Source of the DNA: Quercus robur
Taxonomy: Eukaryota; Streptophyta; Magnoliopsida; Fagales; Fagaceae
DNA: 64,000 bases
Assembly (NCBI RefSeq): GCF_932294415.1
Contig: NC_065538.1
Location: 50,220,343 to 50,284,342, forward strand
Reading direction: 5' to 3'
The position numbers and the translations under genes were made by a program. Shown here piece by piece: positions 1-10,839 of the stretch. The notes under the pieces are model-generated. The model was not told the DNA's origin, ran no database searches, and saw only the letters and a program-made list of their open reading frames with translations. Within the stretch, counting starts at the first letter, position 1; every line of letters begins with the position of its first letter.

Positions 1-298
1 CTCTGGGTTTCTCTCTTCATAAAGTTACACTGCCTCTGCCTGATGCTGGTGGGTTCGGTTCGGGTTACCCATTTGCAAATGACCCAGAATTTTTTTTTTG
101 GGTGGGTATAAACGACTGTAGCAACTAGCAAATGATGTTAGCTGTCAACAAATGACATGTACTCAAGCCACCTATTGGTGTTAGTGTGTCACCCGAAATT
201 TATTGGGTAGTTTAAGAGCATTGGCATGGAATTTTATTTCCAAATAACAGTAAATATTAAAAAATTTAGTTAGTTGTCACGTTTCAAAATAATATTAG
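1..298. other. Left flank, no gene seen
   Basis: AT-rich sequence without a coding signal. Positions about 150-182 resemble 15650-15690 (shared words include caagccacctattggtg). The resemblance resumes at about 2228-2310 versus 15696-15770. The stretch between may therefore be inserted DNA relative to the copy near 15.7 kb. Confidence 0.4.
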
Positions 299-593
299 AA
301 ACTAGCATCTCGAGTGTCTAAAACTCGAATTCCAAGATAAAAATCAAGTTTTTAAGTTTCGATTTGTAAGTGGTGGGAGTTGATGCGGAAGAAAATCCAC
401 ATGTTTTTCACGTGGAACTCGAGTTTTAAAGACTCAAGTTTCACTTCTTCTTCCTCACAATACCCAGCGTTCTTCTTCTTCCTTGCGTTCATACCCAGCA
501 TTCTTCTTCACGTTCATACCCAGCTATTGCGTTCTTCTTCGCGTTCATACCCAGCGTTCTTCTTCGCGTCCAATTGTTGGGTTTCTTCCTTGC

Positions 594-653
<60 letters not shown>

Positions 654-917
654 CGATGGCAGATCTGAACGCTGGGTTTCTTCCTTGCATTTTTTTTCCC
701 TTCTTCTTCTTCGTTCTTTGACGGCAGATCTGAACGCTAGGTTTCTTCCTTGCGATTTTCAAGTACAAAATCGAGTTGGTTTTGCTTTTTGGAAGTCGAG
801 TCTCTAATACTCGAGATCTATGTGGCATTCTATTGCCAACACACTAAGTAAGAATCAAGTCTTTAACTCTCGAGTTTTAGATTGAAATCGAGTCTATAAA
901 ACTCGAGATGCTACTTT
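299..917. mobile_element. Putative TIR element with CTCGAG-rich ends and poly-T core
   Basis: The left end (from about 300) reads actagcatctcgagt and the right end (to about 917) reads actcgagatgctacttt, which is close to its reverse complement. Further CTCGAG or CTCAAG motifs lie inside both arms. The middle holds short C/T-rich repeats (tacccagc with a cttcttc spacer) and a poly-T run of about 57 at 597-653. No transposase is visible and I found no clear target duplication, so the class is unknown; a small non-autonomous DNA element is the best reading. Confidence 0.4.
597..653 (+). repeat. Poly-T tract
   Basis: An uninterrupted run of about 57 T. Translated reading frames here are only homopolymer artefacts. 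Confidence 0.9.
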
Positions 918-1015
918 GCAACATTCTTTTATACTCATCTTAACTTACGATATACTTGCTCCTCACTATACTAGTCTGCACATTCCCTCCATTAGCATGA
1001 ATAGGCACGTATGGG

Positions 1016-2138
1016 TAGACATGGCAAAATGGGCTGGTCGGGTTAATTGGGTTACGAGTTAAATGGGTCGTTTTAAACGGGTTAAAAATGATTTCGGATC
1101 AATTGGGTTGTAGGTCGAGTTAACTCGTATTTTTCACATAAATTTTTTTTTTATAAAGAAAACAACATGTATTTGCCATTTGGAAAGTCATGTAACAAAT
1201 TACTTGATGTAAAAGGCATTACTTTGAATTCACCACTTATATAAAAAATGAACTACACTTATTATTACTTATTCAATAATTTTAAAATTATACAAATCCT
1301 AATATTGCTATCTAAAACAAAATAATACAAAGATAAGTAAAATAAATACACACGTTTTATTTCTACACAATATCAACATCCCAAAATATAAAACAAAATT
1401 ACAAATGACTTATTGGATAATTCATTTGACAAAGAATAAAAAAATATAAGAAATTTACGATCTTGAAAATTAATTTTATAATCTATTGTCAATTATGGTT
1501 GACACTCTATTTCAATTTGAGATATACATTAAAGTTTGATTGTTTACTTATTTATACATAATCTCTTTTATGAATAGCATATCATTGTTAAGCAACATAT
1601 ACTCTAGGAAATATCATAATTTACTTTAAAAAACCGTTTATTTTGGATATAAATTGTTAAAAAATAGGTCTAAGCATTCATAATTTATGTTAATTTGATA
1701 CTTTGGCTTCACTATTTTCAAACTACTGAATGTTTGTCACACATGTCTACAATTTTAAATTTATGTTTTTAACTGTACTGTAACCAGATTATCTTGGCAT
1801 GTATTTTGCTATTTGATATCTAAAAATCTTTACTCATTATAGAATGCTCAATCATTCATTTTTCAATTAATTTGCATGCAGTTATGTAAATATCTCAATT
1901 GTTCCTTAAAGCTCACAACAAACAATTAAACCAATATTGTCTTAATTTCATTATTTTCTTTTACCCAAAAAACAAAAAATTTAAAAATGGTTCGGGTCGA
2001 GTTAGATTGACTCGCAAAAAACACGGGTCAGGTCACGGGTCAACCTGTTTTTGTTTTGGGTCAAAAAAATTAGGTTCAGGTCAGGTATTTTTCGGGTCAG
2101 GTCAAGTCAGAAAATTCTGACAATTTTTGCCATATCTA
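1016..2138. mobile_element. Non-autonomous hAT element (1.1 kb)
   Basis: The ends are tagacatggcaaaa on the left and its near-perfect complement on the right (ttttgccatatcta), 13-14 of 15 positions matching. Flanking 8-bp sequences are cgtatggg (1008-1015) and cgtatgtg (2139-2146), an imperfect 8-bp target duplication as expected for hAT. Subterminal DNA is rich in GGGTC/GGGTTA words on both sides, typical of plant hAT elements with a TGGCAAAA end. The interior is AT-rich and encodes no transposase, so it would have moved with enzyme supplied elsewhere. Confidence 0.8.
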
Positions 2139-2146
2139 CGTATGTG

Positions 2147-2354
2147 ACCCACAATGGGGCTCATCCCTTGTATGAGAGGAGGGAGAAATGTTTCTAGTCT
2201 ACACAATAATTGCTCTAATATCATTCAGGACTTTTATTTCTAAGCTCAGATATAGTTAAGACAGCTGAAATTTTAAGATTAAGAGGTCCAAATTGATAAA
2301 GATTATTAAGAAATTGGGAACCTACTTTTTTTTTTCATCCTAATCTACCACCTG
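2147..2354. other. Spacer, no gene seen
   Basis: Noncoding. Positions 2228-2310 resemble 15696-15770 (shared words gacttttatttc and attttaagatt), which suggests an old duplicated flank. Confidence 0.4.
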
Positions 2355-2757
2355 ATTACACTTTCTTTTTCTTTTGCTGAATAAGTGTATTTTTTTTTAA
2401 TCAAACCACATAGGGGGAAAACAAAAAGGGGAGAGCTTGGGTCCATCTCGGTCCAATACCTGATAAATCAGGGGGAGGAGATGAGAGATGGGAACTAGCC
2501 TAGTCCAGTCATAAAAATAGGCCAATTCAGCTAATAAATGAGCATGAACATTATCACCTCTATACATAAAAGAAAAGGAAAAATTACAAAGGTACTACAT
2601 AGACTCAAAATATCCTTTGTAATTGCTTTAATGCTCTAGTGGGTTGTCACTTCAAAATTGGATAGAGGCTCGAGAACATTCAAAGTATAACCTTCAATTA
2701 TTATGTTGTTGTATCCTTCAAAAGTTGTTATTCTAACAACCTATAGAGTAGCCTTAG
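2355..2757 (-). mobile_element. LINE 3' remnant: RNase H end of ORF2
   Basis: Read on the minus strand from about 2757, the sequence resembles the C-terminal RNase H part of plant L1 ORF2: an EAKATL-like start, a segment like the acidic EGD box, then a segment like the usual basic/AHxLA box. It ends near 2355-2400 in an A-rich stretch. Several stop codons interrupt it. It abuts, head to head, a plus-strand LINE starting at about 2757. Both carry an RNase H region, so this is two copies rather than one inverted by twin priming. Confidence 0.5.
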
Positions 2758-5370
2758 CTTCTCCACCAAAGTTTAATGAAACACATATAATCCTTATCCC
2801 TAAAGTTAAGAGCCCCAAGAAAAATTCCTAAATATCGACCTATCAGCCTTTCTAATGTCATATCTAGAATTGCCTCGAAAGTCCTAGCTAATAGACTGAA
2901 AGTAGTCTTGCCAACCATCATTGGTGAAAACCAGAGTGCATTCATGTCTAATAGGCTTATAACTGATAATATCCTTGTAACCTTTGAAGTCATGAACCAT
3001 ATTAGTCAGAAAAGGGGTGGTCTGAGGGGGGAGATGGCTTTAAAGCTTGATATGAGTAAAACTTATGATAGAGTTGAGTGGACTGGCCTAGAACAATTAA
3101 TAATAAAAATGGGTTTCACTCTAAGTGGATTAATATTATTATGCAATGCCTATCATTAGTTACTTACTCTATTCGTATTAATGGGGTCCCTTAAGGGCAT
3201 ATAACTTCGACTAGGGGATTATGCCAGGGGGATCCTCTCTCTCCCTACTTGTTTCTGTTGTGTGCAGAGGGGCTATCAGCATTGATAAAAAAATGCCATA
3301 GTGGAGAACCGGATACATGGTATTGCAATCTACTAAAGGGGACCACACTTATCTCATCTATTCTTTGCAGATGACAGCCTATTGTTCTGCCAAGCTATCA
3401 TAGAGGAATGTGAAGAATTATTGAGACTCCTCCAAATTTATGAAATGTCAACGGGTCAGCAACTCAATTGAGATAAGACCTTACTATTCTGCAGTAGGAA
3501 TACATAGGCAAATATTCAAGAGAGAATCAAGCAACTCTTTGGTGCAGAAATTATAAAGCAACACGAGAAGTATCTAGGTCTACCATCCCTAGTAGGGAGA
3601 TATAAAAGAAATACTTTTCAACAGCTAAAAGAGAGACTGACCAACAAACTATCTGGGTGGAAGGAGAAGCTCTTATCCAACGCAAGTAAGGAGACACTTA
3701 TCAAAACCATAGCATAGGCCATTCCAGATCATACTATGAGTTACTTCTTACTACCTAATAGCTTGTGTGACGAGATGACAAGTATGGTGCAGAATTTCTA
3801 ATGGGGATAGAAAGGGTCTAAAAGGAAGATGGCATGGATGAAATGGGACAAACTGAGTGAGCCAAAAATGATGGGGGGACTGGGATTTAGAGACCTAAGG
3901 GCTTTTAACCTTGCTCTATTGGCCAAACAAGGATGAAGGCTACAACAAGGGAAAAACTCTCTATTTTATAGAGTATATAAGAATAAATATTTTCCCAAGG
4001 AAGACTTCATCCATGCTAAAAAAGGCCACCATTAATCCTTTGCTTGGAGAAGTATTTGGGCATTGCTATCACTAATCAGAAATGGGATTAGATAGCAGGT
4101 AGGAAATGGCCATAATATTCAAATTTGGAGGGACAAGTGGACTACTAGCCTAACCACATACCAGATTGTTTTACCACCAAAGATCCTCCCAAATGATGCA
4201 AAGGTATGTGCAATCATTGATGTAGATAATGGAGAATGGAAAGCTCATTTCGTTCAGAATATTTTCCTAGAACATGAAGTAGACTCCATTTTGAGCATCC
4301 CCTTAAGCACAACACTATTAGAGGATAAATTGGTATGGACAACAGTTGCTAATGGGAAGTTTAGTGTGAAGAGTGCATATCACTTGGCTAGAAAAGGAAA
4401 CAAAGATGGAGGAGAAAGCTCAAACTCGTCAAGGATGAGAAGATTTTGGAAGACAATTTGGAAGGCACGGGTCCCAAATAGGTCAGAAATTTTGGTTGGA
4501 GAGCATGTCAAAATATTATTCCAACAAAAATGAACCTATATTATAAACAAGTACTTGAAGACCCAATTTGTGAAGAATGTGCTGCTAGAACCTAGTCTGT
4601 CATACATGTTCTATGTGAATGCAAAAAGGCAAGGGAGGTGTGGAGCTTTAGTAAGTTGTGCCATATGGTTGAGGGGCAAAGAGAGTTTACAAATATTCTC
4701 TAGAACATTGTCATGAATCCCATTACTAATTCTGGCTTGCTTGAGGTCATACTAACAATTGCTTGGTATATATGGAAAAATAAGAATGAGGTGAGGCATG
4801 AGGAAACAAACACATGCAGAGATATACATGAAAGCCATTACTCTTCTAGAGGAGTATAAGATAGCCCAGCACATCCCAACAGCTCGAGAGGAAGGGCCTT
4901 CAGTAAGAGCTAGGTGGGATCCACCCCTACGTGGGTGGTATTAGGTGAACACAAATGAGGCAACTTTTGGGAAATAAGGGTGGTCTGATATAGACATAAT
5001 AGTAAGGGATGATCATGGACTAGTGGTGGCAGCAATGAGTAAAAGGCTACAATACCCTTTAGGTCCACTAGAGATCGAAGCAAAGGTTGTCAAAGCTGTT
5101 GTGATCTTTGCTAAGGATATTGGCATTTAGGAGGCAATGTTTGAAAGTGACTCGATGGTGGTCTACTCAGCTCTACAAGGACTGACAGAACCACCTTCAA
5201 GTATTGAGAATGTGGCTATAGGGAAACTAAGGCAACTTCACTTCTTTCGCCAAGTATGGCTGAAAGCAGTTTGGCTATACCAGTAATAGCCATTGAAGTA
5301 TCTTCAGATGTAAACCAAATCTCTTGATTTATAAAATCAACATTTTCTTATCCAAAAAGAAAGGACTTCT
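2757..5370 (+). mobile_element. Decayed 5'-truncated L1-type LINE (ORF2 RT to RNase H)
   Basis: The sequence begins inside the reverse transcriptase, with the fingers motif (IPKVKSP, YRPISLSN-like) near 2790-2850, then GENQSAFMSNRLITDNIL near 2925-2975 and a GD/DPLSPYLFLLCAEGL-like stretch near 3215-3280. The FADDSLLF catalytic motif is at about 3364-3387. The ORF2 connection and C-terminal zinc-binding regions follow (about 4290-4640), then an RNase H region (about 4920-5280). The endonuclease is missing. Many stops and frameshifts show that it is old. The 3' end is A-rich near 5330-5370. It is unrelated by position to the younger LINE at 11945. Confidence 0.8.
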
Positions 5371-5747
5371 AGGATTCGACTAGTCTACCCATGCTGATAG
5401 TAGTCTTGTTCGTCTTGCTATTCCAAGCTTTCTTAACACAGTGAAGCATTGACCAAAATGACAATTGAATCCTAAACAACTATGTGTTTGTTTGAATTTA
5501 ATTGAAGAATTGTATGCACTATATTTAAGGAATTGCATCAAAAAATTTTACCCAAAAAATATAACCAATAAAAGTTTTTTACATAAGAGAGATGAAAATA
5601 TTTATTGAAAATTTCAAATAAAAATGAAGATCAAAAAATATTTAAATATAAAAAAACCAAAAATTTATCGCTTTAAGTCTCAAAATGTATCAAGTTAGAC
5701 TTGATTATACAAAAAAAAGCATTATTGTATTCTTTTTGCATGCATAT
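5371..5747. other. AT-rich spacer, no gene seen
   Basis: A low-complexity AT-rich stretch. I see no coding region, RNA gene or clear repeat in it. Confidence 0.5.
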
Positions 5748-6584
5748 TGTGGGAAGGAGGGATCTAAACCAAAAAATAAAGCTCATAGGTCCAGTGTGAG
5801 GAAAGGCAAAGGCTCATTCAAGCACTAATCAAAGCCTGACATGTAGGCTGAGTTCGAGGAAGTTAGACTTGAAGACAATGCTAGTTTAGGCTAAATATAC
5901 GAACAGAGGTCCGAGGATGGGATACAGCTGGACTCACTGTCCGAGGAGCCCGAAGAGCTATAGCACCTTGGGATGTCCCAATTGTCCACTAGCACCCAAA
6001 AGCAGAACACTATGGAAGCCATCAGAGATGTGCAAATAGAGAAGAGAGGAAATATTTGTAGAAGGTAACCATCACCTCCACATTTAATGCTCTACACCAA
6101 CTAAGTTGACCGCATTTTTGAAGAAAAGACACCTGAATTGTGACTTCACAGCTCTCAACACTCTCTACCACCTCCAGAAGGGTCCTGATGGGACAAGCAT
6201 CCAAGTTATTCTCCTAAGACGTACAGGTGGAGGGCTAAGATGCCATAGAAAAGACTATATAAGAAAATGGTCCCCTCTAGAAAAGGGGATGGGCATTTTT
6301 TCGAACTTAAGAGAAAAAGAACTAAGTATCACACTGTAGAGAGATTGACTTTGACTGTTTGTGAACAATCCATCCTCGAACGAGCCCGAGGAAGTGTTTA
6401 TATTGAATTTGTGCTTCATCTATTCGTATTAAAAGCTTTAGACCTTTTCATTTCGAGTTTGGATCTTATTTAGCATCACAATTGACTCAGAAAGCCCATT
6501 CTCTTACAAATTTATTGTATTGGGCTTAAAGTACTGGGTACTACTATTTCTAGGTGGGCTTGGGCCATCTTTTGGGTCCATACA
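5748..6584 (+). mobile_element. Solo-LTR-like block (LTR retrotransposon fossil)
   Basis: It starts TGTGGGA and ends about TCCATACA. It has the same layout as the clean solo LTR at 44933-45714: repeated tccgagga-type words, a TATA-type promoter (ctatataag, 6255-6263) followed by a gaaaaggggatgggca segment, then acaaatttattgt and a closing tgggcttgggcc. No target duplication is found because the right flank is a CA/TA microsatellite. No internal coding region is present. It is older or more diverged than its relative at 44.9 kb. Confidence 0.6.
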
Positions 6585-6636
6585 CACACACACACACACG
6601 TATATATATACACACACATACACATATACACAAACG
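6581..6636. repeat. CA/TA microsatellite
   Basis: A (CA)n run followed by mixed TATA and CACA tracts, directly at the right end of the LTR-like block. Confidence 0.85.
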
Positions 6637-6670
6637 CTTGTTTGAAATATATATTTATAGTCAGCTTAAA

Positions 6671-7447
6671 ACCAAGGGAGTCAATACCGTACCGGAGGTT
6701 GTACCGGTTTGGCCACCGGTACGATATATTTCGGATACTGGTCAATACCGGTGTGCCATTTCGGGTTTGCCATTAGTACAAAAATATTATAATATTAGAA
6801 AAGATTGTGGGTGGTAATGAGATATGAGATACAGGTGGTAATGGTAAACCCAAAAAATAAAAATTTAAAAAGGTTCCTATTCTGCCGTTGGAACTCACAA
6901 AAACTGAGGAAAAAAAAAAGAGTCAACCTGTCATCACGGCTTCCAAAGTTTATCAAGTTTTTCTATGTTCACATGTTATTGCTTGTATACTTCCCACTTC
7001 ACATTTTCAGATCTCAAAACACACACTCTCTCTCTGTATTCAAGTTAAAGTTTTTAGTTTCAGCTTCTCTTTCTCTATCTATTACTCTAAGCTTTAAGCC
7101 CCATTTCACAACGTCAACGAATTGATGGTGCCAACATCCACCTCCAGTAAGCAATATCGTCCCAGTGTTAAGCCGAAAAAATCAATGGCGTAAAGGGCAA
7201 AGAGCTGGAGAAAGCCCATCCGGCATGAAGAGGAGAAAACCAGTAGATCATATGGCATTTTTGGGTCAAGTTCAGTACCTGCTGGTATCCATTAACCGGC
7301 CGGAATCCGATATTTACCCCGGTATGGCCGAAATGATCCCGGTATGACCGGTATTTAATCCGGAACGAAATCACTATGTTTCTGTACCGGCCGACCTATC
7401 GAAATGGAAAATACCGGCTGGTACGGTACGAAATCGTCTTCCTTGGC
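6671..7447. mobile_element. TIR element with GTACCG-rich ends
   Basis: The left end (accaagggagtcaataccg) and the reverse complement of the right end (gccaaggaagacgatttcg) pair, followed on both sides by GTACCGG/ACCGGT-rich subterminal DNA. TTAAA flanks both ends (6666-6670 and 7448-7452). The related sequence at 27417-27430 (gacttaaattatg) is uninterrupted there and serves as an empty site. The interior (about 6870-7260) is less AT-rich, with a 5'-UTR-like CT-rich stretch, and may be picked-up host sequence that I do not recognise. Superfamily not assigned. Confidence 0.6.
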
Positions 7448-7700
7448 TTAAACTATGAAGTAGTTTAAGTGTAATAATGATTATAATAAATTTAATGCTA
7501 GTTTTAAAAAATTAATTGAGCCAAGTATGGATAACAAAAAATATAACTTATATTTACATTATAATTTCTAATTTAATCAAATATTTTTTTAATAATTAAA
7601 TTGTATTTCTAATTTTAATTAATTTGTTTTTGGAATTAGTTTTGCATTAAATAATTTATCTTAATCTTGCTCCCTGAATCAAAATCTAGGTTCTGCAACT
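7448..7700 (+). repeat. Repeat shared with 27417-27665
   Basis: Begins ttaaactatgaagtagttta. It matches 27420 onward in order and strand, including ataacttatatttac and the closing taatcttgc-type words. Because it lies to the left of GLP-A and its partner lies to the left of GLP-B, it is probably the outer part of the duplicated GLP unit. Confidence 0.6.
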
Positions 7701-7931
7701 GCCTTAACATGTGTAAATTCATCTTTTATATAACAATTTTGTATCAACTATTTTGGTTGCCAATTAACATGCGGCAATATGAAAAGCTTTACCATTACCA
7801 AAATCCTGTCTATTCTTATTACACTAGCACTGTCTTGCTATGATACCATGACACAAAAAAGCCATCATAAAAAACCATTTTATTTGATAATACTATTTCT
7901 CTGACATTACAAAAGGGAAATCAGGACAAAC

Positions 7932-7937
7932 TTTATT
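7932..7937 (-). terminator. Possible poly(A) signal of GLP-A
   Basis: The minus strand reads AATAAA about 50 bases beyond the TAG stop of GLP-A. A second candidate lies at about 7879 in a block conserved among all three GLP copies. Confidence 0.4.
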
Positions 7938-7986
7938 CAAACCATATAATGGTTCACCGTCCCTATTACATATATTTTTTAGAGTT

Positions 7987-8677
7987 CTAGTTTGACATGA
8001 ATTCTTTTTCAAGATATTCAACTACACCCTTGTCTAGTTGGAAGGCCTTGATGAGAACATCAGGATTGATGGGAGGTTTAGATCCAAAGACCGCATTTGC
8101 TATAGTGATCAACCCAGGATTTTGGCTGTTAAGACTAGCAAAGGCAACAGCATTGGTCTTCCCTATGTTGAATTGGAAGTGAATGAGTCCAATTGGGAAT
8201 ACAAAGACGTCTCCCTTGTCTAGAACTTTGGTAAAAAGTTTGTTTGGGTTGGATGTGACAAATCCAACTAAGAGAGTGCCCTCCATGACTACCAAAAGTT
8301 CAGTGCCACGAGGGTGAATGTGAGGAGGATTTAAGCCGTATGCTTCAAAGTCAATGCGAGCCAAAGATATGCCTAGAGTATTGAGACCTGCTAATATATC
8401 GACATTTACAAGAGTGACATTTGATCCGACTTTGTTTGCTTTGTTTGCAGTGTCTGCAGGTTTACTAACTCCAGAGAAGAAAAAATCATTCGCTACGACC
8501 ATTGTAGGATCCTTGCAAAATTTTCCGTTCACAAACACTACACAAAGAAAAGTTTGTTATTGTAACAATGGATAGTAACACTAACATGTCATTTAGGAGA
8601 AAAAAATAAATAATTAAAATCTAATGTAGATGTTGTAATGGTCGAGCATAATCTATATATATATATATATATCTTAA

Positions 8678-8719
<42 letters not shown>

Positions 8720-9001
8720 TAGGTAAAGTTTAGGGAAAATTTAATTAAATTCTACAATTAAAGTTTAATTTTGCGTCATGTGTCCTAAATTATTTATTTT
8801 TAGAAAGAATTTTATTTCTTAACTTTGGAGTCAAATGTGGGACTACATCATAAATATCCATCCAAGTGAGTTATTGCGTACAAAAACTAAAGAGTCTAGA
8901 ATTAATGAACATACAAAAATTTTAATTTTTTTTAATAAAAAAATGGATAATTTACGTACATTTACTATCTAATAATATTCTTACAAGACTTTTTAAAGAG
9001 T

Positions 9002-9038
<37 letters not shown>

Positions 9039-9352
9039 GAATGACTATCAATAACATTTAAATTATATATGTAAGAATTATACTATACATCTTAATGTAT
9101 ATCTTTTAAATATATTAGTAATACATATGCATGAAGTTGCAAGTTAGTTTCATTAATGGGTAGAACCTATAATGATTTCAAAAGAACTTTATGATAATAT
9201 TAATAATGAGAGTGTGTACATTACATACCAGCAGATTTGACATCGTTAATTGCGACACAGAAGTCTTGCAGAGGACTAGGGTCATAGGCAGAAGCAAAGG
9301 AGGATGCCAAGGCCAAAAGGGCCACAGTTGCAAGAAAAGAAACACCTTGCAT
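7987..9352 (-). CDS. Germin-like protein A (two exons)
   Basis: Exon 1 is 9352-9229 and exon 2 is 8537-7987, joined across a 691-bp intron with GT (GTATGT) and AG ends, giving 224 residues. The ATG at 9352 was chosen because it opens a 22-residue signal peptide ([18 protein letters not shown], then FASA) before [10 protein letters not shown]. The mature protein is a single cupin. The two germin cysteines (DFC, KFC) would form the usual disulfide. An NVT glycosylation site follows, then germin box 1 ([10 protein letters not shown]: His, His and Glu metal ligands) and box 2 ([17 protein letters not shown], with the third His). Germins are secreted manganese proteins of the cell wall with oxalate oxidase or superoxide dismutase activity; which activity applies here cannot be told. 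Intact, and closest to GLP-B. Confidence 0.93.
8649..9146 (+). mobile_element. Helitron-like insertion in the GLP-A intron
   Basis: The GLP-A intron is about 500 bases longer than that of GLP-B. The extra DNA opens with TA repeats and then reads ataggtaaagtttagggaaa and later attttgcgtcatgtgtc. This closely matches the Helitron 5'-end repeats near 36360, 36480, 42653 and 42800. I see no clear CTAG-type 3' end, so it may be a fragment. The splice sites of the gene are untouched. Confidence 0.55.
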
Positions 9353-9435
9353 TATATTTGAGGAGGTTATCTCTATCTTATGGTATTCCATCCTTGCTTC
9401 AGTGAGGGATGAGAAACATAGCAAATGGAAATGTC

Positions 9436-9444
9436 TATTTATAG
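9436..9444 (-). promoter_or_regulatory. TATA box of GLP-A
   Basis: The minus strand reads TATAAATAG about 85 bases before the GLP-A start codon. The same box with the same surroundings lies ahead of GLP-B. Confidence 0.7.
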
Positions 9445-9479
9445 TGATGAATCAGTGAAGCGGTCTATGTTTTTTCACA

Positions 9480-10190
9480 AACTTGGTAAATGTTCAACCC
9501 TTTGTCACATTTATTAATGTAATAGGTGAGCCAATTTTCTTTAAATACCACTTGTCGTACATATATGTATTTTAAAACCAATCAAATATGACCCTCTTGA
9601 ATGGCATTGTGCAGTTTTAATATTGCTTTGGCCCAATCATGTACTATAAAAAAATAAACAGATAGAGCGTTGATTATTACATACCGGTAAGTGTCGGTAA
9701 GTGTGTATGTCACTTCAATTAAAATAGTGTTTTTAGAACATAATTTCAGTTAAATGGTAAAATCTTAATTTCACAATTTTGAAATTATAGCTAAAATGAA
9801 AACATGTATTTTTAAGGTTGTGTACAAATGTGTGCAATAAACATTAAAGTAAAATATAAGGTTGCTTTGGCCAACTCAAAAATTAACTTTATCTTGATAG
9901 TTTGAAAGTTGTTGTGTGATTGCGTGTGATAATTGAATGATGAGCAGAATCATAAAAGATAAAGCACACATAAATGTTTATATGGTTTGCCTTTACCGCC
10001 TGGGTTCACAATGAGAAAGCCCTTGATGGCCACAATATAGGTTTGGAAAATACATAACTAACCCTAGGCGAACCATAAACTAACCTAAGATCAATATTCT
10101 ACAAATACATAGAATAACAATTGATTTGGGTCACTTGGGCCATAATATGTCTCAACATTTAAAATTAACAGCAGCCATAATTAAGCCTTG
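9480..10190. other. Upstream region of GLP-A, no gene seen
   Basis: Partly alignable to 32000-32340 upstream of GLP-B (shared tggcattgtgcag and gctttggcc), interrupted by copy-A-specific insertions. The shared part probably carries the GLP regulatory DNA. No coding region seen. Confidence 0.5.
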
Positions 10191-10323
10191 TAGGCTTGTA
10201 GCTTAATTGATTGACATTTGCTTTGTTTCTCATAAAATAAAAAATTGTTAGCACTTTGTGATGTTTTCTATATAAACATAAACATCCAAAGTTCAAATCT
10301 CTCATTCCAACTATAAATTTATA

Positions 10324-10370
<47 letters not shown>
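10190..10370 (+). mobile_element. tRNA-derived SINE with TAA tail
   Basis: An A-box-like TAGCTTAATTG (10199-10209) and a B-box-like GTTCAAATC (10291-10299) are followed by cattcc and a (TAA)n tail at about 10325-10370. These are the internal Pol III promoter and simple tail of a plant SINE. The A-to-B distance is somewhat long. It is absent from the corresponding DNA upstream of GLP-B. Confidence 0.6.
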
Positions 10371-10839
10371 GATATGAAATGACTAAGCTTCTCCATATGT
10401 TGACACCGTCCTCATTAGTGAAATGTTCCACCACCGTGACCTCATATGTTGACTCTGTCCTCATTAGTGAAATGCTTCAACTTGCGATATGCAACGTACG
10501 TAACATTACTTGCGTAATTTCTCAAATGGTTTAATGTAACATATCTTATCGACATGATCTTAACTGATGGGCACTAAAGACTTCTTAATGGTTATATAGT
10601 TAGATTTAATGGTTTTTTTAAGGACCAAGTGACCAACAACTACCTGGTATCTGGTATATTCTTGCTGTTTCTTCCACTTGTGTTCTCTTTACGTTGACCC
10701 TATATATGTTATGATTTACTTGGTTTAGATTTGAGGATTCTTTACTGTTTACAGATAAAACCTCATTTCTCATATCTGGACACTTTTAAATTTAAATCCT
10801 CGTTTCTGTGGCTTAAAATTAAAAGATTTTTATTTTTTA

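Noticed and set aside
380-828. Phe-rich and Lys-rich open frames over the poly-T tract
   Set aside because: They are translations of homopolymer and simple repeats, with no domain or splice support.
2355-5370. Twin-primed (5'-inverted) single LINE
   Set aside because: Both halves contain an RNase H region, so they cannot be two parts of one transcript copy.
8649-9146. Complete Helitron in the GLP-A intron
   Set aside because: A 5'-end-like part is present, but no hairpin plus CTAG-type 3' end was found.
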